Of a stretch of 27,516 nucleotides of DNA, positions 1 to 7,771 are shown piece after piece (the first letter of the stretch is position 1; each line of letters opens with the position of its first letter). The notes below the pieces were generated by a model that had not been told where the DNA came from, did no database searches, and worked only from the letters and a program-made list of their open reading frames with translations. Where the stretch lies: positions 1 through 27,516 of IMG/VR virus record IMGVR_UViG_3300042539_000720. The stretch is one strand, 5' to 3'. The DNA comes from a virus. The translations under genes were made by a program, and so were the position numbers.

Positions 1-968
1 TGAGTCCACCGGCCCTGAAAGTCCGGGGTATCGTCTTCGGTCTTCCCGGTCGGGGTGCCGTCGGTCGTCACGTAGCCGAGACTCGCCGGGGTGAACGCGG
101 TCCACGCGGTGAAGTCGCCCGCCTCGTTGAACTCGTCGTAGAACCGGATGCGCCACTCGTAGGTCGTGCCACGGGTCAGCGTGGAGCCGCCGTAGGCGCG
201 GGCGATCGCGTTGTTCGTTTGCTCGGTGCCGGTCGCCGTGTAGGTCGCGCTCCACCGGTCGGCGGTCGCGCTCCCCTGCGTCCGGACCTCGATCGCGTAC
301 TTCGTCATCCGGTCGCCGGTGTCGACCCCGTTCCCGGAGGTCGTGCCGTATGCGCCGTTTAGGTCTTCGAAGTTCGCGACGAACGTCGGCGCGGTGTCGT
401 TGATCGTGCCCGACGGAGACAGGCTAGTCGCGACCTCCGGCTTGACGTTGAGGTATCCCTCCGCCCACACCGTCATGTGACCCTCTGTCGAGGCGGTGTA
501 GGTGCCGAACGGCGCGGGGAGGCTCGTCCCGGACTTGTTGTAGAACTGTTCGTTCGTCGCGGAGATCGACGCGGCGACGACCATCGAGTGGTCGGTGTTC
601 GCGGTCGTCGAGAGGATCGCGATCGAGTAGAGGCTGCCGGAGGCGAGTTTGATCGCGGTCTGTAGCGGCGACGAATCGGTCACCGACACCGACGCCGTCC
701 GCGAGGTCATGCTCGTCGAGGTCACGGAGATCGACGACGTGTAGCCCAGGCGGGTCGAGGGGTTGTTGCTCGTCGTCCCGTAGAGGCCGAAGCGGACGGT
801 CGAGTTCGTCGAGGCGCTCTTGCGAATCCACCCGCCAAGCGTGTGCACCCACACGTTCTGTGTCGCGCTGTTAAAGACGCACGCGCGGATCGCGGACGTC
901 CCGATGATGCCGTAGGCGGCTTCCGCGGAGGCGGAGTATCTGCCGTAGCGGACAGTAGTGAGGGCCAT
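1..968 (-). CDS. distal tail / minor tail protein, C-terminus beyond window
   Basis: The reading frame stays open from the ATG at 968 to the window edge, giving about 322 codons and no stop. The start forms TAATG with the tape-measure stop, and GAGGTG lies a suitable distance upstream. The protein begins MALTTVRYGRYSASAEAAYG and is rich in Ser, Thr, Gly and Asn, as expected for a beta-structured virion protein. Residues from about 160 on (APTFVANFED, then TYEWRIRFYDEFN) look like fibronectin-III or Ig-like modules found in distal tail proteins. Position just downstream of the tape measure fits a distal tail or tail-fibre role. I cannot assign it to a specific family, and the missing C-terminus may hold receptor-binding domains. 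Confidence 0.8.
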   Translation of the reverse strand, partial: MALTTVRYGRYSASAEAAYGIIGTSAIRACVFNSATQNVWVHTLGGWIRKSASTNSTVRFGLYGTTSNNPSTRLGYTSSISVTSTSMTSRTASVSVTDSSPLQTAIKLASGSLYSIAILSTTANTDHSMVVAASISATNEQFYNKSGTSLPAPFGTYTASTEGHMTVWAEGYLNVKPEVATSLSPSGTINDTAPTFVANFEDLNGAYGTTSGNGVDTGDRMTKYAIEVRTQGSATADRWSATYTATGTEQTNNAIARAYGGSTLTRGTTYEWRIRFYDEFNEAGDFTAWTAFTPASLGYVTTDGTPTGKTEDDTPDFQGRWT

Positions 969-3790
969 TAGATCGCACCTCGCAGACCGAGCTCGCGGGA
1001 GAACGTCGCGTAGACCTCCTGCGCGACTGTTTTCGGGCTATCGACCCCGGTCACGTTGATGTTGATCGTCGCGTTGATCACCTGCGCGCCACCCATGCCG
1101 AGGGCCTGCGCGACAAAGCCTCCCTGTCCACCGCCACTACCGCCGCCGCCGGGGATCGTGCTCCCGCCGCCGATCGTCGGGATGTAGGGGATGTCCACGC
1201 CGGGGAGCCTGTTCGCGTTCTCGATCCACCCGTTCACGGTGCGGATGATGCCGTTGATCTTCGTGATGATGTAGTCGCCGATCCCCGATAGGGCGCCGTT
1301 AAAGGCGGACTTGAGCGCGGCACCGAGTTGCGTGCCGATCGACCGCATGCTCGTCAGGGCGTCCGATCCCGCGCCGGTGACGGAGTCGAGGGCGTCGCTC
1401 GCCCCCGTCTTCACCCATTCGTAGAGCTTCCCGCCGAGCCCGCCCATCGCCGAAATCAGCGCGCCCGGGATCGCGGCGATCTGCGGCTTGACGTTGTCCC
1501 ACAGCTTCGACGCCTGGGTCCCGAGGTACGATGCGCCCGTCTTCGCCCATCCCCACAGGAACGAGCCGAGCGCGCCCGCTGCCGTAATGAGCCGTCCGGG
1601 GATCTGTCCGATCGTGTCTTTGTGCGCGTCCCAGAGCCCGGAGATTTTGCCGGCGAACCACTTCGCGCCGGTCTTCGCCCACGACCAGAGCAGCGCACCG
1701 ATCGCGCCTATCCCCGCGACGAATCGCCCGGGGAGTTGCGAGATCGTGTCCTTGTGCGCATCCCAAAGCCCGGAGACTTTTTTCGCGAACCACTTCGCGC
1801 CCGTCTCTAACCATCCCCAAAGCAACGCACCGACCGCGCCTATCCCCGCGATAAAGCGTCCCGGGAGTTGCGATATCGTCTGCTTGTGCGCGTCCCAGAG
1901 CCCGGCGAGCTTCCCCGCCATCCACTTCGCGCCTGTTTCTAACCATCCCCAGAGGAACGAACCGACGGCCCCTATCCCGGCGACGAACCGCCCCGGGAGT
2001 TGATTGATCGTGTCCCCGTGTTCGTCCCACAGCCCGGCGAGCTTCCCGGCCATCCACGTCGCGCCGGCTTGAATCCATCCCCAGAGCAGGAGCCCGACGT
2101 CGTCGATCTTGCTGACAAGGAACCCGGCGACCTCGCCGATCTTGCTCTTGTGGTCATCCCACAGCGTCGCGAGCTTCATCGCGAGGAACGTCGCCCCCGC
2201 CTTCGCCCATCCCCACAGGATGCCGCCCAGGTCGTCGATGTAGCCGAGGAGCTTGTACCCGAGCCCCGCGGCTCCGGAGACGAGCGCACCCCAGTCGATC
2301 CGGGAGGCGATCCCCTTGATCGCGTCCCACGCGAGCCGGAACGCCTCGAGGGCCGCGATGCTTGCGGCCTCGACGACGTTCTTGAACGCATCCCACGCCG
2401 CCGACCAGTCGCCCGCAAACAGCGCGCGAACGAGGGCGACGACCGCGTGGATGTACGTCCCGATCGCGTCGAGAAGCGGCTGGAGGCGGTAAAGGTTGTC
2501 CATCGCCCACCGGACCGCCTTCACCACACCGTCGCCGATGAGCTTCACGAACGAGCCTAGCGGCCCCTTGACGCGGTCCCAGAGCGCGACAAGGGCCTGC
2601 CGGAGACGATCGATCCCCGTACTCATCTTCGGCAGGGCTGCGCGATAGAGCCCGCCGAGCGTGTCCTTGAACTCTCCGAACTTCGCCTTGAGCCGGTCGA
2701 GTCCACCGCCCGGAGCCTTGAACACGTTGAACCATTTCGTGATCTTCGTCTTGATGCCGAACAGATCCCGTGTCCAGATAAAATAGATCGCCGCGATCGC
2801 GGCGACAACGAGGAGGATAGGGCCGAGGCTCGACAGCATCCCGGCGCGCAAAACGTTAAAGAACATCTTGATCTTTGGGAGCAGGGCGATGATGTTCCCG
2901 AGCGCACCGGCTGCGAATCCGAAGACAAGGAGCAGCGGCCCGATCGCGGCGGCGATGAGTCCGACGACCACGATGACGGTTTTCATCCGCGTGCTCATGC
3001 CGTCGAACCGCTCGATGAGTCGGGAGATAAAGCCGACGAGGCGGGTAACGTAAGGGAGCAGCACCTGCCCGATCGCGGCGGCGGCATTCGTCAACCGCGC
3101 GCGGAGGATCTTCATCTGGTTCGCGAGACTGCCGGACGTGTTCGCAAAGTCGCCCTGCGCGTTCGCCGCTTTCTCATTGATCAGCGCATTACGGGCTGCG
3201 ACTTTTTCTTGCTCGGTCAGTGCACCAGTTACGCCCTCCGCACGGTGCGCCAGGGCGTAGGCTTCGACCTCTGCTTCGCTGAGGACGATGCCGAACCGCT
3301 TCAGCGGCTCGTACTCGCCGAGGAGGCCTGCCCGGAGTGCGTCTAACGCCTCGCCGGTCGGGACGTTGTTGAACGACCCGAGGTCGGCACCGAGCTGCAC
3401 GATGTCGGTCGAGAGACCGGCGGCGGCCTCGCCGCTCATCCCCATCGACGTGAAGATATTGCCGAACGTCGATGCGAAGCCGAGGGCCTCGTTCTGTGAC
3501 AAGCCGAACGCCGTCGCCGAGTCCTCCGACCATGCGATGACCCCGGCGGAGGCGTCGTCAAAAACGACGTTCGTTTTGTTGATCGTCTCGTTGAGGTCGG
3601 AGGCGGCCATCACCGCGAGGGCGAACCCGCCGACGATCGGCGCGGTGACGCGCGTCGTCAGCGTGGTCCCGATGTCCCGGAGTCGGGTCCCGACGGCGTC
3701 GAGCTTACGCCCGACCTCGTCCATCTTCGTGTTGAACCCCGACGCGTCGAGGTCCATCTTGACGCCCATCGTCGAGATAACGGTCGCCAT
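968..3790 (-). CDS. tail tape measure protein
   Basis: At 940 aa this is the longest gene in the window and it directly follows the tail chaperone ORFs, the canonical place for the tape measure. The N-terminus (MATVISTMGVKMDLDASGFN) and the segment SDLNETINKTNVVFDDAS through GEYEPLKRFGI are typical of TP901-type tape measures. Two hydrophobic segments lie near residues 272-295 and 322-340, a common feature thought to help DNA cross the membrane. Six tandem 44-residue repeats occupy residues 525-788, and a Gly-rich linker lies near 880-900. At roughly 0.15 nm per residue, a tail of about 140 nm would be expected (inference). The start is ATG in a TAATG junction with GGAGGG upstream. Confidence 0.95.
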   Translation of the reverse strand: MATVISTMGVKMDLDASGFNTKMDEVGRKLDAVGTRLRDIGTTLTTRVTAPIVGGFALAVMAASDLNETINKTNVVFDDASAGVIAWSEDSATAFGLSQNEALGFASTFGNIFTSMGMSGEAAAGLSTDIVQLGADLGSFNNVPTGEALDALRAGLLGEYEPLKRFGIVLSEAEVEAYALAHRAEGVTGALTEQEKVAARNALINEKAANAQGDFANTSGSLANQMKILRARLTNAAAAIGQVLLPYVTRLVGFISRLIERFDGMSTRMKTVIVVVGLIAAAIGPLLLVFGFAAGALGNIIALLPKIKMFFNVLRAGMLSSLGPILLVVAAIAAIYFIWTRDLFGIKTKITKWFNVFKAPGGGLDRLKAKFGEFKDTLGGLYRAALPKMSTGIDRLRQALVALWDRVKGPLGSFVKLIGDGVVKAVRWAMDNLYRLQPLLDAIGTYIHAVVALVRALFAGDWSAAWDAFKNVVEAASIAALEAFRLAWDAIKGIASRIDWGALVSGAAGLGYKLLGYIDDLGGILWGWAKAGATFLAMKLATLWDDHKSKIGEVAGFLVSKIDDVGLLLWGWIQAGATWMAGKLAGLWDEHGDTINQLPGRFVAGIGAVGSFLWGWLETGAKWMAGKLAGLWDAHKQTISQLPGRFIAGIGAVGALLWGWLETGAKWFAKKVSGLWDAHKDTISQLPGRFVAGIGAIGALLWSWAKTGAKWFAGKISGLWDAHKDTIGQIPGRLITAAGALGSFLWGWAKTGASYLGTQASKLWDNVKPQIAAIPGALISAMGGLGGKLYEWVKTGASDALDSVTGAGSDALTSMRSIGTQLGAALKSAFNGALSGIGDYIITKINGIIRTVNGWIENANRLPGVDIPYIPTIGGGSTIPGGGGSGGGQGGFVAQALGMGGAQVINATININVTGVDSPKTVAQEVYATFSRELGLRGAI
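1427..2218 (-). repeat. six tandem 132-bp (44-aa) repeats inside the tape measure gene
   Basis: Units start at 2218, 2086, 1954, 1822, 1690 and 1558 on the minus strand, each exactly 132 bp. A degenerate seventh copy begins at 1426 (LYEWVKTGAS). Each unit begins LWGW or LWSW, carries a GAxW..GK..GLWD motif and ends with a PGRF..GIGA.G motif. The middle copies 2-5 are the most alike; the outer copies have diverged. The spacing was checked from the recurring ccatcccca (Trp-Gly-Trp) positions. Confidence 0.95.
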
Positions 3791-4110
3791 TAGCGGTACC
3801 CTCCGAGCGCGGCGCGGATCTTGTGAGCGAGCTGCTCGGGGGTCGGCTTCGGCTTCTCGTAATACGGCATGAAGTCCACCGGCTCGAACGCCTTCGGCTG
3901 CTTCTTCGCGTCGCGGTTCACGTTCGCGATCACCGACGCGACGATGCCGGAGCGCAGATCACCGCGCTCCTCACCCCACGGCTCGAGACCGTAGTACTCG
4001 CCCCACTCGAGGTACTCTCGCCACGTCATCCGGTCGAGCATCTCCTCTACCGGCATCCCGAGGGCGAGAGCGAGGCGGAACTGGAACCGGCGGTCGGGCC
4101 GGTCCCTCAT
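3790..4110 (-). CDS. tail assembly chaperone, T-like part (DUF4035-like)
   Basis: This 106-aa ORF carries FQFRLALALGMPVEEML, LEWGEYYGLEPWGEERGDLR and VIANVNRDAKKQPK. This pattern is known from the DUF4035 / lambda T-type tail assembly protein family. Its first codons overlap the stop of the preceding chaperone ORF by ATGA, and a GGGAAAA slippery heptamer ends exactly at the A of this ATG. It is therefore probably made mainly as the C-terminal part of a 218-aa frameshift fusion, as in lambda gpGT. No convincing ribosome binding site of its own was seen. It acts in the cytoplasm, bringing tail tube protein to the tape measure. Confidence 0.88.
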   Translation of the reverse strand: MRDRPDRRFQFRLALALGMPVEEMLDRMTWREYLEWGEYYGLEPWGEERGDLRSGIVASVIANVNRDAKKQPKAFEPVDFMPYYEKPKPTPEQLAHKIRAALGGYR

Positions 4111-4116
4111 TTTCCC
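4083..4116 (-). promoter_or_regulatory. programmed -1 ribosomal frameshift signal (slippery site plus hairpin)
   Basis: The minus strand reads GC G-GGA-AAA TGA at the end of the first chaperone ORF. Positions 4116-4110 are the heptamer GGGAAAA in correct X-XXY-YYZ phase, next to the UGA stop. A -1 slip makes the next codon ATG at 4110, exactly the frame of the T-like ORF. Downstream, GGGACCGGC (4106-4098) and GCCGGTTCC (4091-4083) form a 9-bp stem with one G-U pair and a 6-nt loop, starting 3 nt after the heptamer. Lambda G/GT uses the near-identical GGGAAAG. The efficiency cannot be judged from sequence. Confidence 0.87.
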
Positions 4117-4445
4117 GCGTCGTCGCTCCCGGTGATGCCGCTCACCTCGGCGACCGCCGTCGCCAGCCGGACGATCGGTCCGACCTCGAGCCCCCGGAGA
4201 TCGTCCGGTCCCGCGAACAGCGCGGCCCCGTCTTCGGTCACCGTCGCCGCTGCCACCAGGCGGAACGCCGCCTCGATGTTCTGCGAGAGGTCACGGTCGC
4301 CGGAAGCGAAGACCTCCGACATCCCCTGCACCTCGCCCGCCGTCAACGGTCGGACCAACACGTCGCCGCCCCACTCCGGGACGGCGACGGCCTTCGTCTT
4401 CGAGCGGCGGGTCGCGAAAATAGCCTCACGCGTGAGTAGCGTCAC
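4107..4445 (-). CDS. tail assembly chaperone, G-like part
   Basis: This 112-aa protein has the pattern VAVPEWGGDVLVRPLTAGEVQGM near residue 20, typical of siphophage tail assembly chaperones preceding the tape measure. The GTG start at 4445 has GAGAGGAG six bases upstream. It sits between the tail tube gene and the T-like ORF, and its 3' end carries the frameshift signal, so it is expected as both a short product and a fusion. The family binds tail tube and tape measure proteins during assembly and is absent from the virion. Confidence 0.9.
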   Translation of the reverse strand: MTLLTREAIFATRRSKTKAVAVPEWGGDVLVRPLTAGEVQGMSEVFASGDRDLSQNIEAAFRLVAAATVTEDGAALFAGPDDLRGLEVGPIVRLATAVAEVSGITGSDDAGK

Positions 4446-4485
4446 GGGTTACTCCTCTCGCTGGTCATCGACCGGCGAACGTGAA

Positions 4486-4929
4486 CTAGGCCCAGGTCAC
4501 CGCGCCGGTCACCTGCAACGTGACCGCAGCGGAAAGCACGCCTTCGACCGGAGCCGAGAGCTCGAACCCGGTGACGTAGGCGGTGAACGCGGCGGTGTCG
4601 TTCGCCGCGCCGACGCCGGTCGGGAGCACGAGCTGGAAGTTCCGCTTCGTCTTGTCGACCATGTCGTCGTAGAGCGATCCGGAGCCGAACCCCTGGGTCG
4701 CGTCGCCCTTGAAGTTGATGTCGAACGTGACCTCGCCCGCCTCGATGATCGTCGGGATGTGCTCGCGCCACCCGGCGGAGTCGTGATTCGTCACGTCCTC
4801 GGTCGCGAGGGCGAACGCGAAGCCGGAGATGTCCCGGACCTCGGCGATCGTCGTGAACGTCTCGGTCGGCGAGCCGCCGTTGCCGATCTTGAGCAGCGTC
4901 CCGAAGGACGAGAGAGCACCACTGGGCAT
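4486..4929 (-). CDS. major tail tube protein, lambda gpV-like
   Basis: This 147-aa protein carries TFTTIAEVRDISGFAFA near residue 24, then DVTNHDSAGWREHIPTI and EAGEVTFDINF. These are signature stretches of the lambda-type phage tail tube N-terminal domain family. It polymerises as stacked hexameric rings around the tape measure. The ATG at 4929 follows GGGAGGAAAACGAC, a strong ribosome binding site, and a stable hairpin lies just upstream of it. Position ahead of the chaperone pair is canonical. The length is slightly short for the family, with no C-terminal Ig-like extension. Confidence 0.93.
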   Translation of the reverse strand: MPSGALSSFGTLLKIGNGGSPTETFTTIAEVRDISGFAFALATEDVTNHDSAGWREHIPTIIEAGEVTFDINFKGDATQGFGSGSLYDDMVDKTKRNFQLVLPTGVGAANDTAAFTAYVTGFELSAPVEGVLSAAVTLQVTGAVTWA

Positions 4930-4943
4930 GTCGTTTTCCTCCC

Positions 4944-4961
4944 GAGCGGGACGCCCCGCTC
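4944..4961 (-). promoter_or_regulatory. hairpin upstream of the tail tube gene RBS
   Basis: GAGCGGG and CCCGCTC form a perfect 7-bp stem with a 4-nt loop, in the 42-base gap between the 115-aa gene and the tail tube gene. It ends directly beside the GGGAGG ribosome binding site. There is no U-tract, so an mRNA-processing or 5'-end-stabilising role for the highly expressed tube gene is more likely than full termination (inference). Confidence 0.6.
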
Positions 4962-4971
4962 CTCTAGTCTA

Positions 4972-5319
4972 CTACGGGAGTGCAATCACCCCGAACTTCA
5001 CCGCGGTGTTCGACGCTTGCAGATAAAGCCGTCCGTCGGTCTGCTGCCACCCGGCGAGCCCGAAGGGGCCGAGGGTGTGGATCGCCCCGGCGGCGATCGA
5101 CTGGGTCGTGATGTCACCGGTCCGCCCGTAGGGGTCGGCGACCGACGTGATCGTGTAGGTGTAGGAGCTCGCACCGGTGTTCTGAACGATGAGGACCTCG
5201 CGACCGGTCAGCGCGAACTGCTCGAAGTTGGTCGTGTCCGCCGCCGTCATCGTAACGGCGACCCCGGCGGACGGGTTCGGTCCCGGGCTGTTCGTGCGGG
5301 TCAGGGTGACGCGCGGCAT
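4972..5319 (-). CDS. small beta-rich virion-module protein, function unknown
   Basis: This 115-aa protein begins MPRVTLTRTNSPGPNPSAG and is rich in Thr, Ala and Gly, with alternating hydrophobic residues (VLIVQNTGASSYTYTITSVAD) typical of a beta-sandwich. There is no signal peptide or membrane segment. The ATG start at 5319 follows the previous stop by three bases, with GGGGAG just upstream. It sits between the zinc-finger gene and the tail tube gene, so a head-decoration, head-tail joining or tail role is plausible. I do not recognise the family. Confidence 0.8.
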   Translation of the reverse strand: MPRVTLTRTNSPGPNPSAGVAVTMTAADTTNFEQFALTGREVLIVQNTGASSYTYTITSVADPYGRTGDITTQSIAAGAIHTLGPFGLAGWQQTDGRLYLQASNTAVKFGVIALP

Positions 5320-5322
5320 GTC

Positions 5323-5571
5323 TTACTCCCCTGTCTCGAGCGCGGCGATGCGCTCACCGAAGGACGGCTCCTCGACGACGGGATCGGGCTCCGGCTTGCG
5401 CTTCGCCTTCACCGGCGCGGGGTCGGCGACGACCGGCGCGGGCTTCGTCTCGAGACGGTGCCGCCACAAGACGTGGTCGCGCGCGGTCTCCTGATCGCCG
5501 GTGTCGAACGCGCAGAGCGGACAGCCGTAGCGGAGCACGCCCCGCCACTCGTGGGTCGTGGGCTCGATCAT
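5323..5571 (-). CDS. small C2H2 zinc-finger protein in the tail module
   Basis: This 82-aa protein starts at the ATG at 5571, which overlaps the upstream stop by ATGA. Residues 17-38 carry Cys17-x2-Cys20-x12-His33-x4-His38, an exact match to the classical C2H2 finger spacing. The C-terminal half is a charged Pro/Lys/Glu tail (VKAKRKPEPDPVVEEPS). The in-frame extension upstream to 5943 is only the shadow of the neighbouring gene. Whether it binds DNA or simply uses zinc for folding is unknown. Confidence 0.82.
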   Translation of the reverse strand: MIEPTTHEWRGVLRYGCPLCAFDTGDQETARDHVLWRHRLETKPAPVVADPAPVKAKRKPEPDPVVEEPSFGERIAALETGE

Positions 5572-6044
5572 GGGATAGCCTCCTCCACCGCGTACTCGGT
5601 GGTAACGTCGAACGAGAACCCGAACGCGAGCGTATCGACGCCGCCGTAGTTCCCGTCGCCGAACTCGTAACGGATCGCCCCCGACGCTCCGGGCGACCGC
5701 GCATCGCCCAGGGCGACGACCGTGCCGCCGAAGCGGTCGCGGATGAAGCTGGCCATCAGGGCCGCCGGGATCGCGTCGGCGAACCCGAGGATGCGCTCGG
5801 TGTCGAACTCGAGGTCCTTGCGGGGCCAGTGGATGCGGATGCTGATCGTGTGGACGCCCCACGTCCCCGGGCGAGCGTGCGCCGTGTGCGTGGTCGCAAG
5901 GCGGACGGTGCCGCCCTCCGGGTAGGCGACGATCGCGGGCCACGGTCCGTAGACCTGATCGACCGGCGCGTCGTAGGCGGTGCCGAGGAGCGGGAGGGAG
6001 CGGACCGTCGCGACGACCTCGCGGATGATGTCAGGAACTGCCAC
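5568..6044 (-). CDS. tail terminator / tail completion-like protein
   Basis: This 158-aa protein starts with GTG at 6044, preceded by GAGGAGG, and overlaps the gp10-like gene by 14 bases. Features include VDQVYGPWPAIVAYPEGG and TISIRIHWPRKDLEFDTERI, followed by a C-terminal beta region (YEFGDGNYGGVDTLAFGFSFDVTTEY). The position directly after the HK97 gp10-like gene and upstream of the tail tube is where tail terminator proteins lie, and the size fits. The assignment rests mainly on context and fold impression. Confidence 0.75.
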   Translation of the reverse strand: MAVPDIIREVVATVRSLPLLGTAYDAPVDQVYGPWPAIVAYPEGGTVRLATTHTAHARPGTWGVHTISIRIHWPRKDLEFDTERILGFADAIPAALMASFIRDRFGGTVVALGDARSPGASGAIRYEFGDGNYGGVDTLAFGFSFDVTTEYAVEEAIP

Positions 6045-6543
6045 GCTTGTAGGCCTCCTCGAGCTCGTCCGCGAACGTGTAGACGTGCCGCTGGATAGCC
6101 GGTACCGCCGCTTCGAAGCCGTCGCGGAGGAACGGCTGCTCTTCCGTTCCCTTCTTCGCGATCTTCCACCGGATCGCCGTCACCGCAGCCGACACGTCGT
6201 CGGTCTTCTTTGCTTTACTCTTGCGCCGATACCACTTTTCGATAGCGTCTTTGGGCGGAAGCTTCCCCGGACCGCGACCGAACTCGACGAACGGCGCATA
6301 CTCGACGTTCGTGCCGACCTTGACGTAGGTCGGGACCGGTGTCGTCGTCGCGACTTCTTTGTCAATGCTCCGGTGGAGCGTCCCGAAGTTGACCGGCGTG
6401 AGCGGCTTCGCTTCCTTGATGATTTCGTTCCCGGACCGGGTAAGGAATCGTCGAGCCGGACCGGCGGCGGTCTTGCTCTTCAGCTTGCTCTTGAGCTTGT
6501 CGAGTCCCTCGATCTCGATCCGGACCTCGAAGTTTTCGCCCAC
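6031..6543 (-). CDS. HK97 gp10-like head-tail joining / tail completion protein
   Basis: This 170-aa protein contains the hallmark pattern of the HK97 gp10 family: EIIKEAKPLTPVNFGTLHRSI (residues about 40-60), VGTNVEYAPFVEFGRGPGK, and a C-terminal QPFLRDGFEAAVPAI. The start is GTG at 6543, overlapping the TAG stop of the connector gene by one base, with TGGAG upstream. The longer in-frame extension to 6948 is only the complementary-frame shadow of the connector gene. It probably acts at the head-tail interface. Confidence 0.9.
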   Translation of the reverse strand: MGENFEVRIEIEGLDKLKSKLKSKTAAGPARRFLTRSGNEIIKEAKPLTPVNFGTLHRSIDKEVATTTPVPTYVKVGTNVEYAPFVEFGRGPGKLPPKDAIEKWYRRKSKAKKTDDVSAAVTAIRWKIAKKGTEEQPFLRDGFEAAVPAIQRHVYTFADELEEAYKRGSS

Positions 6544-7130
6544 TAGATCGGCTCCAGGATCATGCGCCGGTAGGGAGCAAGCATCGCGGCGATGTCGGGA
6601 TCGACGCGCGGGAGCGTCGCGACGTTGCCGAGGTCCGTCGAGCCGACGATCCCGAACGGCGCGTCGGTGCGCTTGAACAGCCGGATGACCATGAGGATCG
6701 TCGCCTCGGTCACCGGCTGCGGGACAGCGGGCCAGCCCCAGATCCCCGCGATGCGGACCCCGCGCCGAAGCACCGGGAAAGAACGCGTCCCCTGCGGAGT
6801 GATCGCGATCGTCGTGTATGGCCAGCTCCGCCCGGCGGCGTTCACCGGCTCGAGCTCGTAGTCGTTCGCCGTCCACACCTCGGTATAGGTGCGGTTGCCG
6901 TCGATGTCGGTCGCGACGCTCGTCACCGAGACGAGGTCGTCGATCCATGTCCAGTACGTCCCGGACGGCGTGAAGTAGCGCGTCTCCGTAGTCTGGTCGT
7001 ATCGCCGGTTCGTCATCTCTTCGACCATGCGAGAGGCGGCGGTGATCAGCGCGGTGATCGTCGCGTCGTCGCGATCGTCCGTCCGCGAGAGCCGGGCCTT
7101 CACCTGGGCGAGCGTCGCGTAGTCCGCCAT
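6543..7130 (-). CDS. head-tail connector (gp6-like adaptor)
   Basis: The 195-aa product begins MADYATLAQVKARLSRTDDRDDATI and continues LITAASRMVEEMTNRRYD. The helical start, conserved Arg/Tyr stretch and later beta region are characteristic of HK97 gp6 / SPP1 gp15-type adaptor proteins. These form a ring below the portal. The ATG start at 7130 is preceded by GGGAGGCTAGCCG. The gene lies between the head genes and the gp10-like protein, as expected. Confidence 0.9.
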   Translation of the reverse strand: MADYATLAQVKARLSRTDDRDDATITALITAASRMVEEMTNRRYDQTTETRYFTPSGTYWTWIDDLVSVTSVATDIDGNRTYTEVWTANDYELEPVNAAGRSWPYTTIAITPQGTRSFPVLRRGVRIAGIWGWPAVPQPVTEATILMVIRLFKRTDAPFGIVGSTDLGNVATLPRVDPDIAAMLAPYRRMILEPI

Positions 7131-7133
7131 CGG

Positions 7134-7352
7134 CTAGCCTCCCGTGGTCGTCCGCGACCGGCGACCGGTCGGAGCCGTCACCTGTCGCGTCTGCATCGGC
7201 TCGGCAACGTCCCGCGCAGCGACCACCGGCGAGAGGACCCCGGGCGAGTCTCGCTCGAGGAACGCCGCCGTCTCCTCGTCGAGATCGACAACGGTGCCCG
7301 CCTCGAGGGAGATGCCCGGCGACTTGTATCGGTGGTTCACGCGGTACTGCAT
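7134..7352 (-). CDS. small head-module protein, unknown
   Basis: This 72-aa protein begins MQYRVNHRYKSPGISLEAGTVVDLDEE and ends with a basic Thr/Arg-rich tail. Short proteins with a YRV..RYKSPG....G.VVDL.EE..A start are common between capsid and connector genes of siphophages and have no settled function (recalled, not searched). The start is ATG in a TAATG junction with GGAGAG upstream. Confidence 0.78.
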   Translation of the reverse strand: MQYRVNHRYKSPGISLEAGTVVDLDEETAAFLERDSPGVLSPVVAARDVAEPMQTRQVTAPTGRRSRTTTGG

Positions 7353-7771
7353 TAGATCTCTCCGATGTCGTAGACGACGTACACGGTGACGAGGATGTCC
7401 GTGCTATTGCCGGAGAAGTCGCCCGTCGTCGTGTACTCCGCCCCGATCAGCGTCCCCGGCGCGAACTTCGTCCGCCACCGCGGCACGCGATAGTAGGACC
7501 GCGTCGATCCCGCCGGGACCGTGATCGTCGTGTCGGTGTCCTCGGTCCCCTCGAACGTCACGCCGATCGTCATCGACCCCGTCGAGATCGCGCCGTGAAG
7601 GTCGTAGACGATCGCGACGACGCGCCCCCGCCACGGCGCGGTATATCCGAAGATTTCCACGTCCGTAACGGTCGTGTGCATCTGCTGATCGGCCACCCCT
7701 TGCGAAAGGTTCTTCGCAGAGAAGAGGAGCGTCACCATCTGCCCGCGAGACGCGCCGCCGGTGATCTGCAT
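7352..7771 (-). CDS. capsid decoration-like protein, second paralog
   Basis: The 139-aa product starts at ATG 7771 in a TAATG junction with the upstream paralog, with GGAAGG before it. It shares blocks with the neighbouring 141-aa protein: GY.APW.GRVVA, TG..T.G.TF.GTED.DTT.T, FA.G..IG.E.T..G and YVVYD at the C-terminus. It is beta-rich with no membrane segment. Location just after the major capsid gene suggests a head decoration or head-fibre protein (inference). The longer in-frame extension to 8050 is a shadow of the paralog. Confidence 0.85.
   Translation of the reverse strand: MQITGGASRGQMVTLLFSAKNLSQGVADQQMHTTVTDVEIFGYTAPWRGRVVAIVYDLHGAISTGSMTIGVTFEGTEDTDTTITVPAGSTRSYYRVPRWRTKFAPGTLIGAEYTTTGDFSGNSTDILVTVYVVYDIGEI

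Noticed and set aside
4442-4468. 8-codon ORF (MTSERSNP) whose stop overlaps the chaperone start
   Set aside because: No ribosome binding site upstream; the purines it contains are the Shine-Dalgarno site of the chaperone gene.
3823-5649. 608-codon plus-strand frame
   Set aside because: It lies antisense to five well-supported tail genes and its Arg/Gly/Asp-rich translation is typical of a shadow frame in GC-rich DNA.
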